Assembly: GCF_900117415.1 (NCBI RefSeq)
Contig: NZ_FPEI01000002.1
Coordinates: 298,558 to 362,557, forward strand
Direction of reading: 5' to 3'
Length of the DNA: 64,000 nt
Origin: Hyphomicrobium sp. CS1BSMeth3
GTDB taxonomy: Bacteria > Pseudomonadota > Alphaproteobacteria > Rhizobiales > Hyphomicrobiaceae
In this document: positions 39,234-47,164 of the stretch, in pieces
How positions within the stretch are numbered: position 1 is the stretch's first letter
Layout of the letters: each line of letters begins with the position of its first letter
Notes under the pieces: generated by a model
Seen by the model: only the letters and a program-made list of their open reading frames with translations
Told to the model about the DNA's origin: nothing
The model's database searches: none
Translations under genes and position numbers: made by a program

Positions 39234-40052
39234 TCAGTTCAGCGTGAAGCTCACGCCGCCGCCGAATGCAGCTTCGCCGTCAGTGAAGCTCCCGGACACA
39301 TTCGCGCGCCACAGGCGATCCGACGACGTGTAGCCGAGGCCGATCGCGCCGGCGCCTTTGCCATGGAAAGCGCCGCCCCCCATGGCGACCGACAGCTTGC
39401 CCGGCCGGTCATCGAAGCGGAGCTGGGCGGCTGCCATGGAGAGCGCGCCAGCCGCGATGGCGATGTCGCGCACGTTCTCTACTCGGGTCTCGAGCCTACC
39501 GACACGGCTCTCGAGTCCACTGACGCGGCCGGTGAGCGCGTTGAGGTCAGTCCTGAGCGGCTCGACGGCGCCCTGGAGCTGGGCAACGTTGACGGCGTCG
39601 GTTGCCTCGGAACCAGCCGCGACGCCCGTGATCTGGCGTGCGCCCGTCTCTGTCCCGAACGACACTTCTCCCACTGATGTCTGAGGCGCCGTCAGATAGG
39701 CTGCCGTGTAGTCGGTCTGCGCGCCGCGCGTCGTTACCGACATGCCGCCGATTGCAATGCTGCTCGCGTGCGTGCTCGAAGCGCCGCCACCGATCGCGAT
39801 GCTGCCCTCTTGCGTCGCCGAGGATCCGATGCCGACCGCAATCGCGCTCGTGCCCGACGCCGTCGCGAACCAGCCGACCACCACGGAATTATCGCCCGAG
39901 GCTGTCGATCCATATCCAATGGCGGTGCTCCAGTTACCTGTCACGGTGTTGCCGCCGTAATCCACCTGCGCCTGCGCGCTGCCTGTGCCAGCAAAGAGCG
40001 CGCCCACGATCGCCAGTGCTCCAATCCACCGGCACCCCGAGTATCCCCGCAT
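39234..40052 (-). CDS. YadA-like trimeric autotransporter adhesin (short)
   Basis: A 272-residue trimeric autotransporter. After a signal peptide ([18 protein letters not shown]) come head repeats of the YadA type ([20 protein letters not shown] and [13 protein letters not shown]), a neck-like segment ([18 protein letters not shown]), a coiled-coil stalk ([20 protein letters not shown]) and a C-terminal YadA anchor of four strands ending in GGGVSFTLN. Three chains together form the 12-stranded outer-membrane pore. It is much shorter than most adhesins of this class, with only one stalk segment. It is on the minus strand of a surface cluster together with a porin and curlin-like proteins. Confidence 0.92.
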   Translation of the reverse strand: MRGYSGCRWIGALAIVGALFAGTGSAQAQVDYGGNTVTGNWSTAIGYGSTASGDNSVVVGWFATASGTSAIAVGIGSSATQEGSIAIGGGASSTHASSIAIGGMSVTTRGAQTDYTAAYLTAPQTSVGEVSFGTETGARQITGVAAGSEATDAVNVAQLQGAVEPLRTDLNALTGRVSGLESRVGRLETRVENVRDIAIAAGALSMAAAQLRFDDRPGKLSVAMGGGAFHGKGAGAIGLGYTSSDRLWRANVSGSFTDGEAAFGGGVSFTLN

Positions 40053-40221
40053 TCTACGTTCCTTCTCCAAAGTTCCTAAAAGCTGCACCTGACACGGCCA
40101 GGCAACTCACGCACCTCACTCTCCATGCTCGATACGCGGCCGCGTGCATGACTTTCGCTCCGGGAGAAGCCGACGCAGATTGCGCAATTTTTTGGGGTAC
40201 CTGCGGGCATGTCGGCATCCA

Positions 40222-41661
40222 TCAGAACGACTTGCGCAGGTACACGCCGACGTGCGGGAAGCCCGCGCTCGCCTTTTCCCCGCTCACGCCTACGTATCGG
40301 CCCTTGGCCTCGGTCGTCGTGTAGCCACCCTCGACGCCGAGCACCATGTTGGGCATCGGTATGAATTCGAGGCCGGCCTGCAGAACCGTACCGCGCACAT
40401 CAACCTCGAATGCGAGATCCGGCGCGACCGGCATATCGATGGCCGGGATCACTGGCTCGCCTTTCGAGTGCATCGAGACATTGAAGAAGGACGCATTGAG
40501 GTTCAGCTTCACGCGCGGCGCGAGCATGTGCTCGTAGGAAACGAGCCCCGACCATCCCGTCGAATTGAAGATCCGCCCGTCGCCGGCGGCGATATAATCC
40601 GGTGCGAAGAAGGGAACACCGAGATAGCCGAGAGCGCCCGAAGCCTGGGCGAACGTGAGGCCGAAGCGCCCGTACACGCCTTGCGCCCCCTGGCCGATAA
40701 GGTCCTCCCACTTCACGCGGTGCTGCAAGCCTGCGGACCAGGCCCAGCCCCACACGCTCTTTTCATCACCGCCGATGAAGTCCTTCATCACGTGATCATC
40801 CGCATGACGGATGGCGCCCGAGATATGATACAGCGTCGACGGGGTGGCGATGCGCGCCATGGCGACGATGTCCGGGATGTCCCCTCGGCCAGGGCGCGCG
40901 AGAATGCCATCTCCCATGAGGCGCCGCGTAGGGTCTTCCATGGCAATGCTGATGGATGCATTGCGCGACAGACCGACCGTGTATGAGGCGGCGAGAGTCG
41001 TGACGATCGACGTGTAGCCGGGGGTCACGACGCTCGGCAGACGATTGAAGCCGAACATGGATGGCTGGATGCCGAGCTTGAAGCCGTTCCACTGGACCCA
41101 GGCCTCGTCGAGCGCGCCATAGTAGTAGGAGTTCTCGATCTTCCTGAGATCGAAGACCATGCCGCCGTCATGGGTGTAGTGCGTGCGGGCATCTGCTGCG
41201 ATGCGGATGAAGCCGCGCAGAAGGCCCATATCCTCGTTCTGGGCCTGCAGCATCATCTGGGCGAAGGCGTACACGCCAGCCGAGGGATTCTTGGTCTGCT
41301 TGCTGACGTCGTCCTTGTGATAGTAGACGATCGGCGCCCCCGCGCCGGTGTTGAACAATGTCGGGATGCGCTGGCCGAGCATCACGACGTCGTGGTCCGT
41401 GAACTCCTTGCCCGAATAGACGAGGATGCCACCGCCCATTCTGGCGCAGAGCCCGCTGTCGCCGACGGCGGTGTAGTCGGGCCCGAAGGCCTTGCAGATG
41501 TTGTCGGCGCCGTCCTTCAGTGAGCTTGCTGCGGACGGCGGACCATCCTTCGCGCCCTCGGACAGCACTGCGACGCTCATGCTTGCGAGCGCCATGGCGC
41601 ACCCGAGCAGTGCGGCGCAAATGCGGGTGGCACGAGGCCTTCTCGAAACCAGTCGTGTCAT
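40222..41661 (-). CDS. Outer-membrane porin (Porin_2-like beta barrel)
   Basis: A 479-residue secreted protein with a signal peptide (ATRICAALLGCAMALASMSV). The N-terminal CKAFGPDYTAVGDSGLCARM resembles the two-cysteine start of alphaproteobacterial Porin_2 proteins (RopA/Omp2b type), and the rest alternates hydrophobic and polar residues as in barrels, ending in aromatic VGVYLRKSF, the C-terminal signal for BAM insertion. It probably forms a general diffusion channel, possibly specialised by cluster context. ATG 41661 has GGGGGG 10 nt upstream; longer upstream starts would spoil the signal peptide. Similarity to Porin_2 is partial, so the family call is moderate. Confidence 0.75.
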   Translation of the reverse strand: MTRLVSRRPRATRICAALLGCAMALASMSVAVLSEGAKDGPPSAASSLKDGADNICKAFGPDYTAVGDSGLCARMGGGILVYSGKEFTDHDVVMLGQRIPTLFNTGAGAPIVYYHKDDVSKQTKNPSAGVYAFAQMMLQAQNEDMGLLRGFIRIAADARTHYTHDGGMVFDLRKIENSYYYGALDEAWVQWNGFKLGIQPSMFGFNRLPSVVTPGYTSIVTTLAASYTVGLSRNASISIAMEDPTRRLMGDGILARPGRGDIPDIVAMARIATPSTLYHISGAIRHADDHVMKDFIGGDEKSVWGWAWSAGLQHRVKWEDLIGQGAQGVYGRFGLTFAQASGALGYLGVPFFAPDYIAAGDGRIFNSTGWSGLVSYEHMLAPRVKLNLNASFFNVSMHSKGEPVIPAIDMPVAPDLAFEVDVRGTVLQAGLEFIPMPNMVLGVEGGYTTTEAKGRYVGVSGEKASAGFPHVGVYLRKSF

Positions 41662-41778
41662 GGAGCGCAATCCCCCCGGCTTGGGTCGGACCGATCCCGG
41701 TCCGAAATGTCCCGGCACGCCGCCGCCGCGACGGAGCAGAAATCTGTGAGCGTCACGCTTCGCACGCGGCACCTCCCC

Positions 41779-42231
41779 TCAGCGCGCCCGCCCGAAGCGG
41801 CTGATCCAGGTGTGATTGCTGTCAGTGAGGGTGACCATGCTGAAGCCGCCGGTCATGAAATATGAGAGGTAGCCCTCGTCGGTGTTGCGGCCGCTGTATT
41901 GCGTCGGCAGATGCTTGTGGCCGGTGAAGCTGCCGGGACCTTCCTGCACGACGCGCGCCGCGGTGATCCATCCCGACTGATGGAGGCCTACTGCGTTCCG
42001 GCGCCCGCGCTGATGCGTCTGGATCTGGGCATTGTTCTCCCCGGACATCTGGACGGAGGAAATGCCGTTGATCGTGCCGTGCTGGTTGAGGCGCAGATCG
42101 GATTCTTTCTTCGTCGTATTCACCACGATCGCGTAGTTGAGCCAGGCACTTTGATCGATCGTGAGCGGCTCCGCGTGGGCACCAGCAGAAAGAAGCGCCA
42201 GAAGGACGGCGCCGGCTGCAGCATGTCGCAT
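41779..42231 (-). CDS. Curlin-repeat-containing secreted protein
   Basis: A 150-residue protein with a signal peptide (AAAGAVLLALLSAGAHA) and curlin-like repeats spaced about 20 residues: LRLNQHGTINGISSVQMSG, ENNAQIQTHQRGRRNAVGL and HQSGWITAARVVQEG. The Gln-x-Gly-x-x-Asn-x-Ala pattern is that of CsgA/CsgB-type amyloid subunits. The C-terminal 60 residues lack repeats. It could nucleate or be a minor subunit of a functional amyloid. CsgG/CsgE-like secretion genes are not in this window. AGAGGA precedes ATG 42231. Confidence 0.75.
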   Translation of the reverse strand: MRHAAAGAVLLALLSAGAHAEPLTIDQSAWLNYAIVVNTTKKESDLRLNQHGTINGISSVQMSGENNAQIQTHQRGRRNAVGLHQSGWITAARVVQEGPGSFTGHKHLPTQYSGRNTDEGYLSYFMTGGFSMVTLTDSNHTWISRFGRAR

Positions 42232-42417
42232 CGAAATCCTCTTGCGGTTACGTCACGCGTGATCTTCACGGGCAGCCGTAGCGATACAGTCGGTCGCAAC
42301 GGACGACAGAGAGCGCACGCAGGCAGCGGCTACGAAAGCAATCGACTGAACAAATTTCGGTCTGGCGGCCGGACGTGCGACGGATTCACGGAAGCCCGTC
42401 GCACGCCTGGTTTGCGC

Positions 42418-42756
42418 TCAGGGCAAGTAGCCATTCACGTCGACGTTCACGCGGACGCGCGACTCGTCGATGTAGGAGCCGACCGGATCCGAGATACGGA
42501 TGTCGCCGCCGCGCGATGCGTTGAAGGAGTCATTGAAGTACGGCATGATGAACGCGCCGCCATCGATCTTGATCAGCGGCTCGTTGCGCGGCGACTCGAG
42601 CGTCACGCGCTCGCCCTGGCCGATCTGGCTGAACGCCATCGCGCCGGCCATCTGCTCGACACGTGCGGAGTTCGCGATGCTGCCCCTCGATGCGCTCTGG
42701 GCGAGGGCGGGCGTAGCGATGGCGCAGGCTGCGACCACCAATAGCAACTTCTTCAT
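42418..42756 (-). CDS. Small secreted protein, paralogue 1 (possibly curli/HfaA-like)
   Basis: A 112-residue protein with a signal peptide (KKLLLVVAACAIATPALA). The mature part has SASRGSIANSARVEQMAGA, VTLESPRNEPLIKIDGGAF and GGDIRISDPVGSYIDESRVR. Its spacing of Asn, Gly and Ser and the Arg-x5-Ile-x-Ile-Asp-Gly segment vaguely resemble holdfast-anchoring HfaA, a curlin relative; this is an inference without search support. A near-identical paralogue lies 191 bp upstream. Both have GAGAGAG as ribosome site. It may be a surface-fibre component. Confidence 0.65.
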   Translation of the reverse strand: MKKLLLVVAACAIATPALAQSASRGSIANSARVEQMAGAMAFSQIGQGERVTLESPRNEPLIKIDGGAFIMPYFNDSFNASRGGDIRISDPVGSYIDESRVRVNVDVNGYLP

Positions 42757-42947
42757 GTGCTCTCTCATCTGATGGAGATTCGGGGCTGCTCCCGCCCCAG
42801 GGCACGCACGCGTACAAAGAGAGAAGCCGCAGCTCGCCGTTCGCGGATTGCATGCAATCCGCGCTCAACTGCAGAGGATCAGGCGATCAGCGGGAGTGTG
42901 CCGACAGAAGGTGCGCGGGTCGCGCCCTTGCCTACCGGCGCGCGTCG

Positions 42948-43295
42948 TCAGCCTGGATTGTTGTCCACGTCGATGGTTATCCGCCGACGGGATTCGTCGA
43001 CGAACGAGCCGACCGGATCGGAGATGCGTATGTCGCCGCCCCGCGCGTTGAAGGACTCGTTGAAATACGGCATCACGAATGCGCCGCCATCGATCTTGAT
43101 CAGCGGCTCACTGCGCGGCGACTCGAGCGTCACGCGCTCGCCCTGACCGATCTGGCTGAAGGCCAGCGCGCCGGCCATCTGCTCGACGCGTGCTGAGTTA
43201 GAGATGCTGTCCCTCGATGCGCTCTGATTGACCCGCTGGGCAAGGGCCGGCGTCGCGATGGCGCAGGCTGCAACCACCAATAGCAATTTCTTCAT
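42948..43295 (-). CDS. Small secreted protein, paralogue 2 (possibly curli/HfaA-like)
   Basis: A 115-residue paralogue of the protein at 42418-42756: the signal peptide KKLLLVVAACAIATPALAQ is identical, and the body differs at few positions (MAGALAFSQIGQGERVTLES; EPLIKIDGGAFVMPYFNESF; ARGGDIRISDPVGSFVDESR). It has a short insertion RVNQ after the signal. The C-terminus is different (ITIDVDNNPG). Clear tandem duplication. Function is unknown; a surface-fibre role is inferred from the neighbouring curlin-repeat gene. It is the upstream gene of the minus-strand group, whose promoter should lie in 43296-43500. Confidence 0.65.
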   Translation of the reverse strand: MKKLLLVVAACAIATPALAQRVNQSASRDSISNSARVEQMAGALAFSQIGQGERVTLESPRSEPLIKIDGGAFVMPYFNESFNARGGDIRISDPVGSFVDESRRRITIDVDNNPG

Positions 43296-43690
43296 CTGCT
43301 CTCTCTGCTAATGAAGTAACGGGGCTTCGGCCTGCCCCCAGGAACGCAACTAGAGGTAGTAGTACCCGATTCGCCATTTCGCGGTCTACGTGCAGCCCAA
43401 GTGTGAGCACAATTGTGGAATTACGGCCACACATGGCACCATTTAAGAGGACAGAGAAGCCCGGGCCTGCGCCGTTATTTCGCGCACAGCGTGCAAATTC
43501 CGGCATCGCCATGGGGAGAGCCGAGCTTCGCGCAGAGGTTGTTCTCTTGCCCCGCCGCGGCTCAATCTAGGATTTATCTCAACGTCCTGTGGATCAATCT
43601 TAGGTTGAATATTGTCGCCATGCGTCGAATCTGGCGCCGTGATCGGTGGTTGCCCTGCGTCCCGTCGTGGACGCCCTGGAGGATCGACGA
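43296..43690. promoter_or_regulatory. Divergent intergenic region with a CACAATTGTG palindrome
   Basis: About 395 bp between the duplicated secreted proteins (minus) and the AAA+ ATPase (plus), with no gene I can support. It contains the perfect 10-bp palindrome CACAATTGTG at 43408-43417 within an AT-richer patch, a candidate operator for the adhesion genes, which start 113 bp away. Nothing else was recognised. Confidence 0.4.
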
Positions 43691-44593
43691 ATGTCCCGGA
43701 TCACGAACTTGGCGCCAAATATTCAGCCGGCGCCGCCATCGCCCTTCGCCGGCCTGATCCGGATGCCTGGGCAGCTCCTCTGCCCGGACGGCATCGTGTT
43801 CGACGAGCTCGAGCGGGCGATCCGCCGGCATCTCTTCAAGCAAGTGCTGCCCTCGCTCAAAGGACGTGCCGAGCGATACCTGATCATTCAGGGCGCGCGC
43901 GGCACGGGCAAGACGGTGTCCGCAACCGATGCTTCGCTCCGCTATGGCTTCGCGGTGGCGCTGCTGCCGGCCTCCATGCTGGCAAGCGAGCACGAAGGCG
44001 GCGCCAGCGCCGTCCTCAACGACTTCATGACTTTCGCAGCCGAGACGTCTCGCGCGCGCAAAGCACGTATCGCGATCGTGGCCGATGACTTCGATCTCTC
44101 GATCTCCGCCGCCGATAGCCAGACCGGCAAGACGATCAACAGCCTCCTCGTGACCCATCAGCTCCAGCAGCTCGCCGATACACAGGAGCCGCGCAACTTC
44201 GACGACAGCGGCATGCCGGTGATCTTCACCGGCAACAATTTCACGACCATGCGCACCTCGCTCTTCCGCGACGGCCGCGCGACATGGCACACGCATCGTC
44301 CGACGCTCGACGACAAGCTCGTAATCGCCTTCCAGCTCTTCAATCCACGCTCATTCGAAGACCGCCGCGTGATCGAGCGGCTGGTGCGCGCCTATCGCGA
44401 TGAAAGCGTCGCCTTCTGGCGCGCGCTCCACAACGACCTGATGACCGACCGGCTCGACGACATCATCGCGCGCAGCCTCCCGGATGTGGCAACCGCCGAA
44501 GCCGAGTTCCGCCGGCCCGTGCCGCTCGACGGGGACAAGCTCTGGGCACTCGCGCGCGCCCGCGCCAAAACGAAGCCCGCTTCGTTCCTTTGA
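43691..44593 (+). CDS. Rubisco-activase-like AAA+ ATPase
   Basis: A 300-residue AAA+ protein. Walker A is GARGTGKT (residues 68-75) and Walker B IAIVADDFDLS (127-137). The following segments match plant/cyanobacterial Rubisco activase in order and wording: GKTINSLLVTHQLQQLAD, then VIFTGNNFTTMRTSLFRDGR, including sensor 1 and the arginine finger. The family remodels inhibited RuBisCO or related complexes. No cbbL/cbbS or other CO2-fixation gene is present, so the client here is unknown. GGAGG 8 nt before ATG 43691 fixes the start. The N-terminal 30 residues are Pro-rich and the last 60 form a separate helical lid. It is a single-gene unit convergent with the flavoprotein. Confidence 0.75.
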   Translation: MSRITNLAPNIQPAPPSPFAGLIRMPGQLLCPDGIVFDELERAIRRHLFKQVLPSLKGRAERYLIIQGARGTGKTVSATDASLRYGFAVALLPASMLASEHEGGASAVLNDFMTFAAETSRARKARIAIVADDFDLSISAADSQTGKTINSLLVTHQLQQLADTQEPRNFDDSGMPVIFTGNNFTTMRTSLFRDGRATWHTHRPTLDDKLVIAFQLFNPRSFEDRRVIERLVRAYRDESVAFWRALHNDLMTDRLDDIIARSLPDVATAEAEFRRPVPLDGDKLWALARARAKTKPASFL

Positions 44594-44611
44594 ACGTGAA
44601 AGCGCCGCCGG

Positions 44612-45778
44612 TCAGCCGGCGCGCTGCTTGCCGATGGTCGCGCGGCCGGCCATGTATTCGGCTGGTGCATTGACGGCTTCGACGGCGCAGAGCCTGCCCT
44701 CGCCATCCAGATGCGCGACAGCGAACTTCCCTTGCTCCATATCGCCGCGCACGTCGATGCGCGTCGCGCCGATCGGCAGCCCGGCAATCTGAAGCTTCAG
44801 GTCGTACTGGTCGGACCAGAACCAGGGCACTTCCGGCGCGGGCGCCTTGCCGCCGCAGATCGCAGCCGCAGCCTGTCGCGCCTGCTCGAGCGCGCTCGCA
44901 ACGCTTTCGAGGCGTGCGCGGCAGCTATAGTGCAGCAATGGCCGCTCTGTGCAGTCGCCGATCGCGAAAATATCTGGATCGCTCGTGCGCGCTTCGAGAT
45001 CGACGGCAATGCCATTGCTGCAGGTAATACCGGCAGCTTGAGCAAGTTCCGTGTTGGGAACGGCGCCCACACCGACGAGCACCATGTCGGCCGCTGCAGT
45101 CTCGCCGCTACTGAGCTGCACACCGGCTACACGGCCATCGCGCACATCGAAGCCGGTGACGCCCGTCTCGAGCTGAAATCTGACGCCCTGGCGCTCATGA
45201 AAGCTCTGCATGAACGCCGAGATAGGTGGAGAAGCGACGCGGGCGAGCAGGCGCGCCTCGCGCTCGACCACGAGAACGTCCATGCCCTTGAGGCGCGCTG
45301 ACGCTGCCACCTCCAGCCCGATGTAGCCGCCGCCGATCACGACGAGACGCCGGCCCGCGACGAGGGCGGCCTTGATGTGATCAGCGTCGGCGATCGTGCG
45401 AAGCACATGGACGTTCGGCAGATCCTCGCCGACGAGGCCGAGGCGTCGCGCCCGCGCGCCCGTTGCGAGAATGAGCGTGCGATAGCCGAGCGTCTCACCA
45501 CTCGCGAGCGTGATCGTGTGGGCGCCACGGTCGATGGAGCTCGCGCGCGCGTCGAGACGCAGCGTGATGCCGCGCTGCTCGTAGTAGCTCTGCGGGCGAA
45601 GGCCGACGGCAGCAAACACCACGTCGCTCTTCAGCCAGGCCTTCGAGAGCGGCGGACGCTGGTAGGGCAGGTAGGGCTCATCGCCGATGATGGTGATGGG
45701 CGCATCCGAGCCGAGCTGGCGCAGATTGGCCGCTACGGCGCCGCCTGCATGGCCCGCCCCAATGATCAGAATGCTCAA
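44612..45778 (-). CDS. FAD-dependent oxidoreductase (ferredoxin-reductase type)
   Basis: A 388-residue flavoprotein of the rubredoxin/putidaredoxin-reductase group. Two Rossmann motifs (LIIGAGHAGGAVAANL for FAD; VVIGGGYIGLEVAASA for NAD(P)H) and the FAD-closing motif DPDIFAIGDCTER are present, and the C-terminal domain (PWFWSDQYDLKLQIAGL) is typical of ferredoxin reductases feeding oxygenases or P450s. No ferredoxin or oxygenase gene is adjacent. The preferred start is TTG 45778, which has GAGGGAGAG six nt upstream; TTG 45805 adds nine residues without an RBS. Divergent from dinB. Confidence 0.9.
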   Translation of the reverse strand: MSILIIGAGHAGGAVAANLRQLGSDAPITIIGDEPYLPYQRPPLSKAWLKSDVVFAAVGLRPQSYYEQRGITLRLDARASSIDRGAHTITLASGETLGYRTLILATGARARRLGLVGEDLPNVHVLRTIADADHIKAALVAGRRLVVIGGGYIGLEVAASARLKGMDVLVVEREARLLARVASPPISAFMQSFHERQGVRFQLETGVTGFDVRDGRVAGVQLSSGETAAADMVLVGVGAVPNTELAQAAGITCSNGIAVDLEARTSDPDIFAIGDCTERPLLHYSCRARLESVASALEQARQAAAAICGGKAPAPEVPWFWSDQYDLKLQIAGLPIGATRIDVRGDMEQGKFAVAHLDGEGRLCAVEAVNAPAEYMAGRATIGKQRAG

Positions 45779-45938
45779 GGCGCTCTCCCTCGTATGGTCC
45801 GTCAATGATAGCGCGTCTGCGCGCCGCCGATCAGCGCTTCATTGCCACGCACGTCAAATGTGTGCGCCTCCCCGGGCAGTGGACATCCGCGCCGGGCAGT
45901 TCACCGTCCGTTCCGCTCGTGCTAGATGTATCGGCGCC

Positions 45939-47027
45939 ATGAGCGAGTCGTCGATCCGCAGGATCATCCACATCGACATGGACGCCTTCTACGCGTCCGT
46001 GGAGCAGCGCGACGATGCGGCCCTACGCGGCCGCCCGGTAGCCGTCGGGCACGGCGCTGCGCGCGGCGTCGTGGCGGCGGCGAGCTACGAGGCACGCAAG
46101 TTCGGCGTGCGCTCCGCCATGCCGTCGAGCACGGCGCTCAGGAAATGTCCCGAGCTCGTTTTCGTGAAGCCGCGCTTCGAGGTCTATCGCGCGGTGTCGC
46201 AGGAGATTCGCGCGATCTTCGCCGAGTACACGCCGCTCATCGAGCCGCTCTCGCTGGATGAAGCTTACCTCGACGTGAGCGAGAACCTGCGCGGCATTCC
46301 GACAGCCTCCGCCACCGCGACGGAAATCCGCGCCCGCATTCTTGCCAAGACGAGCCTGACGGCCTCGGCCGGCATTTCGTACAACAAGTTCCTGGCAAAG
46401 CTCGCTTCCGATCACCGCAAGCCCAATGGACAGTTCGTCATTCCGCCGGGCGCAGGCGAGGCCTTCATCGCGGACCTGCCGGTCGGCAAATTCCACGGCG
46501 TCGGACCGGTGACGGCGGAAAAGATGAACCGCCTCGGTATTTTCACGGGCGCGGATCTGAAGCAGCAAACACTCGCATTCCTCCAGCAGAACTTCGGCAA
46601 ATCCGGCCCCTGGTACTACGGCCTCGCACGCGGCGAGGATCATCGCGCGGTCGTGCCGGACCGGCCGCGCAAATCCTCGGGCTCGGAGACGACGTTCTCG
46701 CGCGATCTCATCGAGCCGGCCGAGATCGAGACCGCCATCTGCGAGATGGCCGATGATGTCTGGGCATGGTGCGAGAAGACGCACGCGCTCGGGCGCACGG
46801 TGACGGTCAAGATCAAGTACGCCGATTTCCAGATTGCAACGCGCAGCCGCACGTTCGACGCGCCCATCAATTCTCGAGAGGCCCTGCACGCGGCGAGCCT
46901 TCAGCTCGTCCGCTCGGTCTATCCATTGAGCAAGGGCATTCGCCTCGTCGGCGTGACGCTCTCGAGCTTCGGCGCGCGCGACGAAGCATCGACAGAGCAG
47001 CTCAGCTTGGCGCTTGCGGAAGGATAG
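45939..47027 (+). CDS. dinB: DNA polymerase IV (DinB, Y-family)
   Basis: A 362-residue Y-family translesion polymerase. Catalytic carboxylates lie in IHIDMDAFYASVEQRD and SLDEAYLDV; the fingers have AASYEARKFGVRSAMPSS, and two helix-hairpin-helix segments follow (GVGPVTAEKMNRLGIFTGAD). The little-finger domain contains TVTVKIKYADFQIATRS. The C-terminus ends LALAEG, shorter than DinB proteins with a beta-clamp pentapeptide; no clear clamp-binding motif is visible in the last residues except STEQLSLAL. It bypasses lesions under stress. It is the neighbour of the AAA-HerA cassette (convergent). Confidence 0.96.
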   Translation: MSESSIRRIIHIDMDAFYASVEQRDDAALRGRPVAVGHGAARGVVAAASYEARKFGVRSAMPSSTALRKCPELVFVKPRFEVYRAVSQEIRAIFAEYTPLIEPLSLDEAYLDVSENLRGIPTASATATEIRARILAKTSLTASAGISYNKFLAKLASDHRKPNGQFVIPPGAGEAFIADLPVGKFHGVGPVTAEKMNRLGIFTGADLKQQTLAFLQQNFGKSGPWYYGLARGEDHRAVVPDRPRKSSGSETTFSRDLIEPAEIETAICEMADDVWAWCEKTHALGRTVTVKIKYADFQIATRSRTFDAPINSREALHAASLQLVRSVYPLSKGIRLVGVTLSSFGARDEASTEQLSLALAEG

Positions 47028-47123
47028 GGAATGCGCCGGGCTGAGGAGCGGCGATAAGCGCCGGCCGTGAGCGCCTGTGGTCGCTCCTCACCCCGGTTAC
47101 GCCCCAGGACGTGGGACAAAGGG

Positions 47124-47155
47124 TTCCCCTCTCCCCGCGTGCGGGGAGAGGGGAA
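47124..47155. terminator. Long palindrome between dinB and the AAA-HerA gene
   Basis: TTCCCCTCTCCCCGC and GCGGGGAGAGGGGAA form a perfect 15-bp stem around GT. On the plus strand it is followed by A residues, so on the minus strand a U run precedes it. It lies between two convergent genes and may end transcription from both, although the U tract is on the wrong side for classic intrinsic termination. Confidence 0.5.
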
Positions 47156-47164
47156 AAAAATTCG

